Notes: generated from the sequence alone by a model not told the origin. A stretch of 64,000 nucleotides of DNA from Notospermus geniculatus (GCA_002633025.1 NMRB01000832.1:136490-200489); one strand, 5' to 3'. Shown: positions 18,501 through 29,280, counted from the stretch's first letter. Numbers and translations are program-made.

Positions 18501-21500
18501 GATGAAGTAACTGAGGGATACACTTCATGTGTTGCCACCAGATGTCTCTCACTGCCTGAATTTTGGCTTTACGTAATAGGCAGGAGCTTCAACTTTTTTT
18601 ATGGTAGTGGGGTACATGAATCTGTCAACTTTATGCCTTGAATTCCATTTCTGAGGATAACAGAGCTATTTTCAGCACAGTTAGTGTTGCTGAAGGGGTT
18701 ATTGTCGTCCTGGGTATAGACAAAGTATACCCAGGTTCAATGTCGTCCAGACAAACTATACCCTGGGTACAGTTTGTCCAGACAAACTATACCCAGGGTA
18801 TAGTTTGTCTTGACAAAGTGTACCCAGCTTCCGATATGTGCACCTGAAGACGAGATTGGAATCTCAAAGTTACATGGCATCTAGGCCTTGCCGGTCAAAA
18901 TGGCGGTAAGGGCAACCTCATGGCTTCGATCCTTCGCTCATAATTGAACCCACGAACACACGCACTACACCATAAGCCTACTGACAATCAAAGTATGACA
19001 CTACTAAACCAGCTACCAAGAGGTGTAGTGAAGTTGATATTCAGCGTAGATCATGAAATGAAGGATAGCCTCGAACTAGGCCTACAGCTCCTAAGTGCTT
19101 GAGAATTCACTATAGGACCCTTTTGAAAAGTTCTAGGGATTGGCCTTATCTCCATATTCCCAAATTATGGTAGGTATAGCATTAATTTTCAGCCCCTTCT
19201 GGCAATAATCCCACTGTATGGTTGCTTACCGGAAGTGTCTCGAATTAGGCCTGCAGCTCCTAAGTGCTTGAGAATTTACTATGGGTCCCTTTTGAAAAGT
19301 TGTAGGGATTGGTCTTATCTCCCTATTCCCAAATTANGGCTCCCTCCAGATGACCTTTATGTGCATGTGAAGTTTTGGCCCAATTGGACATCCAATATGG
19401 CCACCAGGTGGCATAAACTGAAAATCATTGAAGTCCTACAACTTGGGAATGACTTACCCAGATTGCTCATATAACTGATATAACTCTCTCTGTCATTACA
19501 CTATTATGTCCAAACGGGTGAGCACATGGTCCATGGACCATTTCATTAAATTTGACCTACTTTGCAAGGTCACAGGGGTCAAAGTTTGTCTGAAATTATG
19601 AAATTGGCTCTTTTTGTAATGGCTTGACCTATTGCTTTGAAACTTCACACATACATGTATCTACCTCTAGGCTGTAACAGCTCAGAAGAGTTTTCGGCAA
19701 AATCTGATTCTTGACTTTGCCACTAGGGGGCCAAAACCCAAAACATAAAGTTTGGTTTCTCCCTAATGGATCTTCGTCAAATTTCAATCAAGGGTAAATA
19801 GGATACATAACATAATACTGCTTCAAGCCAAGCGGGCACAGTGCCATTTGCACTATTTTTACATTTATTGAGGACCAAATGGTCATAAATTAAAGCTGGA
19901 ACGTCATACAAAAGTCATTAAAAAGTCATACTTTTTTTCCTGGCTCTAGGGGGAAGAACCCTGTTTTTTGGTCCTTCAACATTCACCATGACTCCATGAG
20001 AGTCACAGTTTTACATAACCACAGTTGGGTAAGAGGGGTGAGCACAATGTCCCTGGACATTTCGTTTTAATTTCAGAGCACAGATGCAGATGAGGAGGCT
20101 GAATTGAGTGTCTACTGTGTCACTTGCGGTCATGAAATCAATCAAAAGGGAGCATTAAAACATATGGAGAAGTGTTTTGCAAAGGTAAGTGACTATCGCT
20201 CGAATAGCAATTTGCCCCATTAGTGGAGAAGGAGCTTGGGAGCATAAAGCCTAGCGCACATCGACCTTGCGACTAGAAGCAACTGAATGCAACAGTCGCC
20301 ATCGATGTGAGCGGAACGCGCACATCGATTACAACTGGTCATTGCAGCAACAAGTGGCACAATCCAGTCTTCAATCTGGAGCGTGCACAGCGAACAGGCA
20401 ACTTAACTGAATGCTGGAAATTGTCGACGTCTTCCGAGTGGACCACTCGGGATTCCGTCACATGACTTGAATTCCATTTCTGAGGATGAGGGAGCTATTT
20501 TCAGCACAGTTAGTGTTCCATGTGCAAATATACTTCAGCCTATTCAAATGTACACAGATGACCCTGCACTCTCTCATCGTTCGTGGGGTTCTCATTAATT
20601 CAGTCCTTTTCTATCATAAGTGAACTAGTCAGAATTCAACAAAATTTGCAGTAAACATGCAGAAAGGTCTTGCCTATCATATGGGTGAGTCAGAATGCAA
20701 ATCTGTTGAGGTTTAAAGGGATACTGTCCACATTTATAATAATAACCGTTCAGTGGGGAAACTGCTAAATTCATGGGAGACGCATCACGTCATTTGGACC
20801 GCTTATGACGTCATACCCGTTCGAGTGGCATAATGACGTCATTCCGTCGCACATGACGTTGCCGGCATCACGGATGACGTGACGGCAATCTCGGTGACAT
20901 CATGACGTCAAAAGGCCTAAAAAGCATTGTTATTTTCATTAACATCTTGATATTTCGAAACTATAAGTGATATCAAAATTCGGGCTTCGTAAGGACACTT
21001 CCCAGGTCTGTCTGGATGTCCATACCAATTTGGCGGCGATCCGTTCGTAAGTCTTGGAGAAAATCACGAACACACCCACAAACAAACTCTTGTCAAATTT
21101 TTGTATGATACAAAATTTGTAAGTTGAACGTTTATGTTTGATTCCTTTGATACCTCACACAAGCTAGTCACATGGTGTTCTTTACTCTTTCAGTATGAGT
21201 CACAGACGTCATTTGGTTCAATATACAAAACAAGAATAGAAGGCAATTCTATGTTCTGTGACTATTACAATGCCACTCAAAAGACTTACTGTAAGAGGCT
21301 GAAAGTATTATGCCCAGAACACAGTAAAGAACCAAAGGTTAGTATCTTTACCAGGGGCTGATCCAGGATTTCGGAAAAGAGGGGGTGCCCTGTGCTAGAA
21401 ACACAATTTCAGAATTTCACGGTCGATTTTACAGATTTGTTGGCCGAATGTTCCCAATGTCTCGCCTGCCCAGGGTCTATTTGCAATGATTACGCAGTGG

Positions 21501-23084
21501 TTTCCATCGCTAGTGTAGTTAATGATATGAGGTACGTTTAGTTCGATCTACATGTACAGATTGGAGATGGCGTGACGATTAGTCGACATCGTTAGGACTT
21601 GCAACGGACAGAACACATGTATTTTGATAAAGGAGGTGTGTTTAGTTCGATCTGTGCAGTAGAGATGGCAGCAGTGTCAGTCAGGAGATTTTCCTGTGGG
21701 AGCTATCAGTAACTCCCATGGATTTGCCACAGGAGCTATAAAAAAATCACTCCCCAGATGCCCCACAGGGAGGTGATTCACTCCCGTCTGGGAGTGACTC
21801 ACTCCCGCTATTTCAGCAACTGACGGGGATGAACACGCCAGTGAAAAGCTGATTACGGGCACTATTCTGATCACGCCGGTGGTATTTCCACGAGCGTCAT
21901 GAATCACGCCAGTAATTTTTTTCATGGGCGTTTACCGGTGCCGGCGCAAATACGCCCGTTTCCTGACTGACACTGAGATGGTGCGATGATTTGGACAAGT
22001 AATCCACATCGTCGGACGTCGTAATCGTGTATGCTGATCACAGTTTTGCAATGCGGACTTGATTCAGCTATCGTAAATCGGAGATTACAGGGCTCGAAAA
22101 TAGTCCGGCGTAGCAATCACACAACAACGCCAGACACAGGTCAAAACCTGGGTTGTCTGGCGCTATAAATAACGCCAGGCTCATATGGCTGTTTAATTTA
22201 TGCAGTGTACTGAATCACACTGGTCATGTCATAAGGCAATTCCACCCGCATAGTCAGGGAATCCCACGATGTCATCACTTAACTTGGCCAATCAAATCCG
22301 ATGTTCTGAATTCAATCTCATAATTTATTCGTTTGCTGAAACTGGTGCCTGTCTTCATCGTGTACACATTGCCCATGCAGAGTGCATGCACAAGCATCAA
22401 GCGAAGCGAAGGCAATAATGGCCGATCGGCGCAAATATTTTTAGCTTCAGAGGAGTTAGAAACAGCTCCGGAGAGAATATATATTTTCAATAGTCGGAAG
22501 CTGTTTTTAGCTCCAGGCCTTAAAACCTTATTTTCGAGCCCTGGATTATGTCTCTACCATGAGCCTTCATTGTTTGTATACATTGTTTTAGTTACTTACA
22601 ACTCTCCTCTGCATCCAGGTAAACCAAGATGAAGTCTGTGGATGTCCTCTTGTGTCGAATGTCTTTGAAGAAACCGGGGAATTTTGTCGCGTGCCGAAGA
22701 GGAAATGCAATAAACATTTTTGTTGGGAAAAATTACGACGAGCTGAAATTGATATGGAACGTGTCCGACAGGTGAGATGGAGATATTTTTTCTGCACATT
22801 AGGTTTATAGTCAGCTGAGCGCAAGGCCCATGGGCCTCTTGTTATCTTCATATCGTGCAGTAATATTGTACGTCCATGGGCGGCTTTAGACTGTATCTTC
22901 AAAAAGAAGAATACCATCTGGTCTTCTTGTTTCATTTCAGTGGCTCAAGCTTGATGAACTCTTTGAACAGGAGCGCAACATTCGAATGGCGATGGCTAAT
23001 CGGGCTGGTGTCCTGGGACTTATGCTGCACCAAACCATTGACCACGACCCCCTCAATCCAATCAAACAACCATTGAATGAATGA
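15409..23084 (+). CDS. CXXC1: CXXC1/CFP1-like, C-terminal half only (six exons plus a duplicate)
   Basis: CFP1 is the CpG-island-binding subunit of SET1/COMPASS, which methylates histone H3K4 in the nucleus. Exons: 15409-15590, 16978-17185, 17751-17858, 21194-21337, 22619-22771 and 22941-23084; all junctions are GT-AG and in frame (junction phases 2, 0, 0, 0, 0), giving 312 residues. The sequence follows the human C-terminal half closely: GPGC...SKYCSDECGM, IFEILPQRIQQWQSSPCIAE, CVTCGHEI, YESQTSFGS, KTYCKRLKVLCPEHS, EVCGCPLV, CWEKLRRAE, LDELFEQERNIR and LMLHQTI, ending in TGA. The N-terminal PHD and CXXC zinc fingers are absent from the window. The first exon begins in phase 0, so earlier exons must exist or the in-frame ATG at 15436 is used. 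No AATAAA lies close after the stop. Confidence 0.9.
15892..16467. mobile_element. PIF/Harbinger-like MITE packed with AACGTTT/CAAACG motifs
   Basis: GGGATCGTCTCCAAA at the left mirrors TTTGGAGACGATCCC at the right, with TTA on both flanks (3-bp target duplication). The 576-bp interior holds roughly twenty or more copies of AAACGTTT, CAAACGA or their inverses. It is non-coding and lies in a CXXC1 intron. Confidence 0.75.
16747..16950. mobile_element. PIF/Harbinger-like MITE next to a CXXC1 acceptor
   Basis: AGGCCTCCGTACACTGAATG mirrors the right end CAGTGTATGGAGGCCT, flanked by TTA at 16744-16746 and 16951-16953. The arms extend through GACAAAAGTCGAAATTAGTC. Its right end is 27 bp from the exon at 16978. 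Confidence 0.8.
16978..17185 (+). CDS. CXXC1: CXXC1 exon: NRIFEILPQ and coiled coil
   Basis: An ACTAATTTCAG acceptor completes the Asn codon of the previous exon. It encodes RIFEILPQRIQQWQ and then about 45 residues of charged coiled coil (RRSQLNARQKLGELDLKHQE), ending in phase 0 before GTGAGT. Confidence 0.9.
17215..17637. mobile_element. MITE with CAGGGTTCTTCCCCC termini
   Basis: CAGGGTTCTTCCCCC is mirrored by GGGGGAAGAACCCTG, with subterminal AAAAGTCATTAAAAAGTCAT repeats at both ends. No target duplication is clear. The right part is repeated within the duplicated segment at 19868. Confidence 0.7.
17540..18137 (+). repeat. segmental duplication unit A, containing CXXC1 exon
   Basis: This segment matches 19868-20468 at about 97-98% by eye in the intronic parts and 100% over the 108-nt exon. 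Homology stops at CGTCACATGACT, after which unit B resumes at sequence found 500 bp further on in unit A (GAATTCCATTTCTGAGGAT). Confidence 0.9.
17751..17858 (+). CDS. CXXC1: CXXC1 exon: CVTCGHEI zinc-binding segment, copy A
   Basis: A TTTTAATTTCAG acceptor and a GTAAGT donor, 108 nt, phase 0 at both ends. It encodes STDADEEAELSVYCVTCGHE and ends HMEKCFAK. Every base also occurs at 20077-20184. Confidence 0.9.
18700..18836. repeat. clustered palindromes of ACTATACCC / GGGTATAGT
   Basis: Four alternating half-units (GACAAAGTATACCC, GACAAACTATACCC, GGGTATAGTTTGTC) form nested hairpins. Similar sequence forms the inner arms of the element at 40140-40915. Confidence 0.7.
18850..19867. other. intronic repeats, including a diverged 105-bp tandem duplication
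   Basis: About 19076-19176 and 19239-19336 are diverged direct copies (GGCCT(A/G)CAGCTCCTAAGTG). After an N at 19337, sequence shared with the A/B tandem repeats at 26.1 and 43.7 kb follows (GTGCATGTGAAGTTTTGGCC, CACCAGGTGGC). No exon is seen. Confidence 0.6.
19868..20468 (+). repeat. segmental duplication unit B, containing exon copy
   Basis: Second copy of 17540-18137 in the same orientation, 2.3 kb downstream. It continues into sequence shared with 18641-18690 and 24072-24250. Confidence 0.9.
20077..20184 (+). CDS. CXXC1: CXXC1 exon copy B, identical duplicate
   Basis: All 108 bases match exon copy A, with the same acceptor and donor. Being phase 0-0, it could be skipped, used alternatively, or included in tandem without a frameshift. 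It may also be an uncollapsed haplotype segment of the assembly. Confidence 0.7.
20783..20910. promoter_or_regulatory. cluster of CRE-like TGACGTCA sites in CXXC1 intron
   Basis: Full TGACGTCA palindromes at 20806, 20834 and 20903, with further TGACGT half-sites near 20786, 20854 and 20874. This is the consensus bound by CREB/ATF factors; function here is inferred only. The cluster may belong to a repeat. Confidence 0.35.
21194..21337 (+). CDS. CXXC1: CXXC1 exon: YESQTSFGS / KTYCKR segment
   Basis: A TTTACTCTTTCAG acceptor and a GTTAGT donor, 144 nt in phase 0. It encodes TRIEGNSMFCDYYN and KTYCKRLKVLCPEHS of the C-terminal Cys-rich domain. Confidence 0.9.
21338..22618. other. CXXC1 intron with short palindromes
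   Basis: Contains GGGAGTGACTCACTCCC-type and AACGCCAGACA / TGTCTGGCG inverted pairs (about 21760-22170). No coding exon is recognised. Confidence 0.45.
22619..22771 (+). CDS. CXXC1: CXXC1 exon: EVCGCPLV / CWEKLRRAE segment
   Basis: A CTCTGCATCCAG acceptor and a GTGAGA donor, 153 nt in phase 0. It encodes CGCPLVSNVFEETGEFCR and KRKCNKHFCWEKLRRAE. Confidence 0.9.
22941..23084 (+). CDS. CXXC1: CXXC1 terminal exon
   Basis: A TGTTTCATTTCAG acceptor. It encodes WLKLDELFEQERNIRMAMAN and LMLHQTIDHDPL, then KQPLNE and TGA at 23082-23084, as in the vertebrate C terminus. Confidence 0.9.
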   Translation, partial: WLKLDELFEQERNIRMAMANRAGVLGLMLHQTIDHDPLNPIKQPLNE

Positions 23085-23102
23085 AGATGGATTTTCTGCT
23101 GC

Positions 23103-23495
23103 TTTGTCATGTATTATAATGTATTAGTAATGATATTTACTGGTGTTCCGGAAGAAGTCTGTAAAAGGGATGTTTCATCCTGTCTAAAATGACATGGTCA
23201 GTCCTGATGTCACAAGATTTTTTTGTCTGATGCTAATGTCAGGTTGACCTTGCAACGAAACAGAACATATATGGCGACCAACTTTTCCTGATCACTTTGC
23301 GTCTATGCCAGGACAATCAGTCACTGATATAGTGTGACGTGACTGCAGTCGCATCTCATCTGCGGCAATCGGCATCAGTTGCCGATCAAAAGATCATGAA
23401 TCGCAAGAGTTGAACATGTTCTCAACTTCTGCGTCACGACGAATCATGATCCTGGCAGGCGTAATCAATTTGCAGGCGACCTGACTTGAGTTACG
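23103..23495 (+). repeat. CXXC1 3' flank, duplicated at 25092-25456
   Basis: From TTTGTCATGTATTATAATG just after the stop to TGACTTGAGTTACG, this matches 25092-25456 in the same orientation with few changes and one deletion of about 30 bp in the second copy. Confidence 0.85.
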
Positions 23496-23527
23496 TAATA
23501 GGCAGGAGCTTCAACTTTTTTATGGTA

Positions 23528-24037
23528 CAGTCGAACCTTGTTACAACGTACCTCCAGGGACATAACGAATCTGTACATTATAACGGTAGTTCGCTGTAAC
23601 CATTTCCAATAAATGGCCGCCAACTACGATGTAGACACTCCCTTTCGAAAGTTAGTGACAGTTTCGGCCCTCACGGAAAGAAAGATTTGCTTCCGTTTAC
23701 CAGACATGTTTTCTGACCATGTGCTCAGGACCATGTCGCGTCTACGGGAGTTACACCAGCTATTCACAGGGAGTACTACAATGTATTGAGGCATGTACAT
23801 TGTTCATAAGCAAGGCCGCCGCGGCAATTAACTTATCGCTGTTCGTTGTAACGAAGGCCTTTTCACTATTTTGTGGGAAAAATCTGGTCGTTATAATGAA
23901 GTTTACGTTATATAGGTGTTCGTTGTAAGCCAAATCGGCGAATGGAAAATGAATTACGGGAAATCGGGACTTTGAAATGTGAACGTTATAGGGGTGAAAA
24001 CGTTGTAAACGGGGTACGTTGAAACGAGGTTCGACTG
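23528..24037. mobile_element. pogo/Tigger-like non-autonomous element (TA target)
   Basis: CAGTCGAACCTTGTTACAAC at the left mirrors the right end (GAAACGAGGTTCGACTG), two mismatches in 25 bp, flanked by TA on both sides. The same flanking sequence without the element occurs at 18571-18645, so the insertion site is known to the base. Confidence 0.85.
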
Positions 24038-24417
24038 TAGTGGGGTACATGAATCTGTCAACTTGATGCATTGAATTCCATTTCTGAGGATAACAGAGCT
24101 ATACTTTCACGACAGTTAGTGTTCCATGTGCAAATGTAGGTCAGCGTATTCAAATGTACACAGATGACCCTGCGCTCACATCGTTTGTGGGGTTCTCATT
24201 AATTCAGTCGTTTTGTATCATAAGATCAACTACCGGTAGTCGGAATTCAACAGATTTCCATGCCTGTTTGCGAGGTTTTATTGCAATTTAAGCTGAATAA
24301 AGCTCGTCCCCACTCATACTTTACAACTCCTGCTGTACATTTGCACTACTTTCGTTCTGTCTGTAGCCTGTATGAGGTTCTGAACTTAGCAGCAACCAGA
24401 TGTCTCAATGACAATAT

Positions 24418-24598
24418 GGCGGCCGGGGCAAATGAATCACGACTTTCTCTGTTTGAAAAAGCTTCTGTTGGGGACGTTTTCCAGAATAAATGATTCAGAA
24501 GGGAGTGTTTTTGATGATTCTGATAATGAGGATTTAGGAGATCCTGTACTTGACGAAAATAATTCTGAGGTGGAGGTCAGAACCCATGCCCAAATTTA
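24418..24598 (+). pseudogene. fragment of an acidic N-terminal protein region, frameshifted
   Basis: MAAGANESRLSLFEKASVGD in one frame runs into NDSEGSVFDDSDNEDLGDPV in another, suggesting one coding segment broken by an indel near 24485. Acidic N termini of this style occur in several transposase families (for example piggyBac), but no catalytic region follows. Identity unknown. Confidence 0.35.
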
Positions 24599-25091
24599 GT
24601 AATTTTCCTTTAAAACCCGACCAATTAGGGTTTTTAGCTCAGCTGACCAAAGGTCAGTGGAGCTATTTATATGACTATAAAATGGTTCAAAATGTGTGTG
24701 TGTGTGTCTGTCTGTCTGTCTGTGTAGCGTCCGTTAAACTGGCACGTTTCGCAACCGCAAGGCCGAGGGTCATGAAAGTTGGTGGAGGGGTAGGCCCTAG
24801 GAAGGACTCGAAACAGGACCAAAAATTTCTGCGATCTGACCTACATTCTGCTCTCCAGGGGGCATTTTGCGTAAAATGGAAAACCCCAATAACTCGGTCC
24901 AGAGGCAATATATCAAACTGAAATTGATAGGGTATGAAGCTTGATTNTTCTTGTGGGCACAGCGTCGCCACCACAACAACGGGATGATGCTATGTTTGAC
25001 CAAAACATGTCTTGGAATTTTTATAATTTTTGCCACGGAAAGTCATTGAAACATCATGGAATTTTACTCAGGAAAAGGTGCAGGAACCCTG

Positions 25092-25456
25092 TTTGTCATG
25101 TATTATAATGTATTAGTAATGATATTTACTGGTGTTCCGGAAGAAGTCTGTAAAAGGGATGTTTCCTCCTGTCAAAAATGACATGGTCAGCCCTGATCTC
25201 ACAAGATTTTTTTGTCAGATGCTGATATCAGCCTTGCAACAGAACAGAACATATGGCGACCGACTTTTCCCGATCACTCTGCGCCTGATATAGTGTGAAG
25301 TGACTGCAGTCGCATCTCATCTGCGGCAATCGGCATCAGTTGCCGATCAAAAGATCATGAATCGCAAGAGTTGAACATGTTCTCAACTTCTGCGTCACGA
25401 CGAATCATGATCCTGGCCGGCGTAATCAATTTGCAGTCGACCTGACTTGAGTTACG
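25092..25456 (+). repeat. second copy of the CXXC1 3' flank
   Basis: Directly repeats 23103-23495. It follows a sequence resembling the CAGGGTTC-type MITE end (GCAGGAACCCTG). Confidence 0.85.
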
Positions 25457-26073
25457 ACACTGTACAATTATCCAAAATCGGTCTATTTTAGTTAACCAGT
25501 GAGTGATCAGCATTATCATACCCTGCATGGGTGCTGCCATCTTGAACAAGTAATATAATCATAAGTCACATGACTGCCAGAAATTCACGATGTTATAGTT
25601 GCAGGTGACCTGAACGGCCAGCTGCCTTCACCTGATGCCACCTGTTCCGTTGTGCCACATGCAATCATAGGCGCGACCTGACGTCAGTATTATGATGTGT
25701 TAACATTTTGGACTGCTAATGAAATTTAATGGTTTGGAGTTGACTGGGTACAACCAGTATACGAGATATTGGCTGATATGTGACCCACCGCTACAAAACC
25801 AGGGTTAAGTCGCACAGAAAATGAGCCTAAACGTTCTGACATGACACCAGGAGAAAAAGACAGAACTAGAATCACTCAGACTTCACGATAAACAGACAGA
25901 CAAAATTGAAATTGACAAATACGTTGGTCCAGACTTGCCAACCTCAGGGTGACTGATGACAGGGTTTGTGGTGGAGGGTCACATTTGTCAATTTAACCCT
26001 TAGAGCGCCGTTTTTTTTCAACTTTGCCTTCCCCTGCGACCGGGTTTTTTTTCGAAAAAAAAAAAATTGCCAA

Positions 26074-26690
26074 ATGGACCATGTGCTCACCCGTTTAGAC
26101 ATAATAGTGTAATGACAGAGAAAGGTACATGTCAGTTATGAGCAATCTCGGTCAAGTTATTCCCAAGTTGCAGGACTGCAATGATTGTTGGGTTATGCCA
26201 GCTGGCGGCCAAATTGGATGTCCGATTGGGTCCAAAGTTCACATGCACAAAAAGGTCATCTAGAGGGAGCCACTTAGCTCATTTGAGCGCTCTGGGTCAA
26301 GTCGTTCCTGAGTTATAGCACATTTGATGATTTTCGGGTTACGCCACCTGGCGGCCATTGGAAGTTTAATCAGGCCGAAATTTGACGTGCTTGTAATGAT
26401 CACCTAGAGAGAGGTAAATACCAAGTTTGAGCACTCTGGGTCAAGTCATTCCTGAGTTATAGCACTTGGATGATTTTCAGGTTATGCCACCTGGTGGCCA
26501 TATTGGATGTCCGATTGGGCCAAAACTCCACATGCACATAAAGGTCATCTTGAGGGAGCCACATAGCACATTTGCCCGCTCTGGATCAAGTCGTTCCTGA
26601 GTTATAGCACATTTGATGATTTTCAGGATACGCCACCTGGCGGCCATATTGGAAATTTAATCAGGCCGAAATTACTGAGTGACTGAAATG
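26074..26690 (+). repeat. tandem array of alternating ~145-bp A and B units
   Basis: Unit starts near 26138 (A), 26284 (B), 26430 (A) and 26575 (B), each opening with GAGCnCTCTGGGTCAAGTC and containing GCCACCTGGCGGCCAT. A units continue GGATGTCCGATTGGG, B units GGAAGTTTAATCAGG. A sister array (A-B-A) lies at 43643-44110. Confidence 0.75.
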
Positions 26691-27496
26691 CGATCTTCAG
26701 GCAATTCATAGTACAGGTCCCGGGGTACAGGTGTACTACTATGCAGCTTACATTACACATGTGCTTTTAGTTCATTATGTATGCTGAAGATGGCGTTGTG
26801 ATCACCCTGCACTGATTCCTCTCTTGATTGATGATTCAATGGATGTGGGGAAGAGTCAATCCCTTTCTGGTCCGCCAGATATCTGTTATTGGACCCTGTT
26901 GGCAGGACATAACACATAGTTCAGTGTATCACTGAATAGTAGTGACCTTTACAGCTTCTCCTTCTGAAGTTAGTAGGGAAAAATCAAGTCTCCCTCTTTG
27001 GAAAAAAGTCTCCCTGCTTTTTAGGAATGGGAGACTTTTATTCTGACTATTTCAAAAACCTGGCAACAACCCTGGCCGCTCGATAATAATTCTCGATCAG
27101 TCAACTCTGTCTTAGCTCCCAATTTCCAAGGGCGGTCTTTCAAATTGACTGGTAAGTCAATTTCTAGTTCTGGGTGGTTTCAGTGTGGGTGGTTTCAATG
27201 TTTTGAGGTAACCGCTATCCTGTATATGGCTCAGTCCTGGGCTCAGTCATACCAATGCAGTCACTTCATCACAGGTGGCGCTAGCCAACTGATAACCTAG
27301 GCCTACGGATTTTTAACTCATGTTGATGTTTTAGTGTATTTTAGTTGCAGTAGCCTACATGTCAAAAATTAGGTTCTGATGCAAGTCGATCAGGAGGCTG
27401 TTTCTAGGGGGCAAGTCCACCGTCAAATTCGTGATATTCTTTTACTTGTTCAGTGCGGTCTCTGCAACTCATGGCACCAAAGGACCATAACGTACC

Positions 27497-27603
27497 CTGC
27501 ATCATGTCAGGCGCGTGTCCTATGCCCCTGGCATGTCACCACAATGAACGTAATTCATAGATGCAGGGGCATAGAAGGACAAGAACCTGACGTGATGCGG
27601 GGT
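27497..27603. repeat. fold-back with CCTGCATCATGTCAGG arms
   Basis: Arms of about 38 bp (CCTATGCCCCTGGCA versus TGCAGGGGCATAGAAGG) around a short loop. No family is recognised. Confidence 0.6.
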
Positions 27604-27684
27604 ATTACATCTTCGTGTGGTTCTGAAATTTGCAGAAACAGCACTGAATAACCATGATAACTGAAAGAATGTCACGCCCGAGGC

Positions 27685-28508
27685 CTAGCCTGGTTCCCTG
27701 GCCACCGTCTAGATGGCGCTGCGTAGACAGTAGCCGTTGAGCATGATGAGAATGTGACGTCATTACGACGGGATGACCTATTTTGGGAAGGAGACAAAGC
27801 CAGCCTACCATTCAGTGTAATCGATTCGACCAAGTAAAAAATACTTCACTAAACTCATAAATGTTCGTGCTTTTCACCAGTGTTGTATGTATCAAGTATT
27901 GGTTATCTAAATCCATGTTTTTAAAATATTTAATATTCCCAAATTCGCCCTTTCATTTGGCAGATTAATCGACGACTACAAATCACGAGGCCATACCCTT
28001 TCCCAGGAATTCCTGGGAAAAGCAACGGCTACACACTTGACACTAGCGGCGAAATATCATGCCTCATTTCACCACTAGCGTAGGTGGAAGGCCGCCATTT
28101 TGATTTTGCCGGCGCGCATGTAGAAATAGTTCGGTCGGCCTAATCACACAATTCTTTCTAAATAGTAATCAGTTCATTTCTAATACCACTTGTTATCAAC
28201 ACGAAGTCCTTTTAATCTGAAAATATTCGCCTTGAACCCAACAGCACCACTTTCATGACTTTTCAACATCATCTATCATTAAGCGTAGATGCCACTGGGT
28301 TGGCGGTGACACGGCTGGCCTGTTCACGATGGTTAAAAACCTTTACCAAAATGTAGTAATCTGCACTACTTTCAAGATGGAAACCTAGCACCTGCGCTAG
28401 TGGTGTTATAGAAGATAACGCCATCTAGTGTCAAGTGTGCAACGGCTACTGCCGGGTAGCCACTGTCTACGCAGCGCCATCAAGACGGCGGCCAGGGAAC
28501 CAGGCTAG
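27685..28508. mobile_element. hAT-like non-autonomous element, perfect 8-bp TSD
   Basis: Termini CTAGCCTGGTTCCCTGGCC and the inverse at 28508, arms continuing through GATGGCGCTGCGTAGACAGT. CCCGAGGC flanks both sides (27677-27684, 28509-28516). A second inverted pair (CACTTGACACTAG, about 28034-28440) is nested inside and recurs at about 38500-38580. Confidence 0.85.
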
Positions 28509-28545
28509 CCCGAGGCCGTGGACTTGCCCTAGGGTCCCTTTAACC

Positions 28546-29272
28546 CATCTTCGATAATCGAAGGCCGATCTGCTCTCCACTGCGTTACATCGCACATCAC
28601 CCTTCGAGAAATAGACCAGTCGGCGGCGTATCTTGGCACCATGCCAACTTTACCGGTCGACCAATCATATGACACTTTATATCGGGTCTTCGGCTACAAC
28701 TCTTTGTACCACGATTCAAATTTTACAACACCGATTCTGATTGGCCTCTTCTTCTCGAGGCGGCAGCATTGTTACAACAGAAGGCGCTCCTGCCTCGCAC
28801 CAATCTGTTACGCCGTGCTCACAGGATTGTGGGAAATCAAGATGGCGCCGGGTGATTGACAGCGAACTACTTGGCTTGGCTGATCATGTGATCCCTCGAT
28901 CCGCGTAGTTACTAGGATCAAAATACCTACAAACCTCGCTTATTATGATAGTTGTTACTTGCCATACAATTATTCACGAAAAATCTGTCAATATTTTTGC
29001 ATTAAACAAAGAATGTTAAGCCAGTCACTTGGGACTTATTTTATTCCTACGCTGTGATGAGGTCGCGGACGTACACGTCGGCCAAATCTGGCCGATGTGA
29101 TGCGTTCCACGGCTACACAGGTCTGTGCAAAAGCAGTCTCACCCAAGCAGTCTCGCGCAGCCTGTGTGCACACAATGGAGGCGGCAGATACGCCGTGGAC
29201 CGGCCAATTTCTCGAAGGGTGATGTGCGGTGTAACGTAGTGTGAGCAGATCGGCCTTCGATCATCGAAGATG
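28546..29272. mobile_element. hAT-like non-autonomous element, perfect 8-bp TSD
   Basis: The 727-bp element starts CATCTTCGATAATCGAAGGC and ends with its inverse. CTTTAACC flanks it at 28538-28545 and 29273-29280. Inverted arms of about 75 bp. It belongs to the same family as 2487-4112. Confidence 0.9.
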
Positions 29273-29280
29273 CTTTAACC

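Noticed and set aside
20077-20184. Exon copy B as proof of a functional alternative exon
   Set aside because: Uncollapsed haplotypes can give the same pattern; kept as a finding but not asserted.
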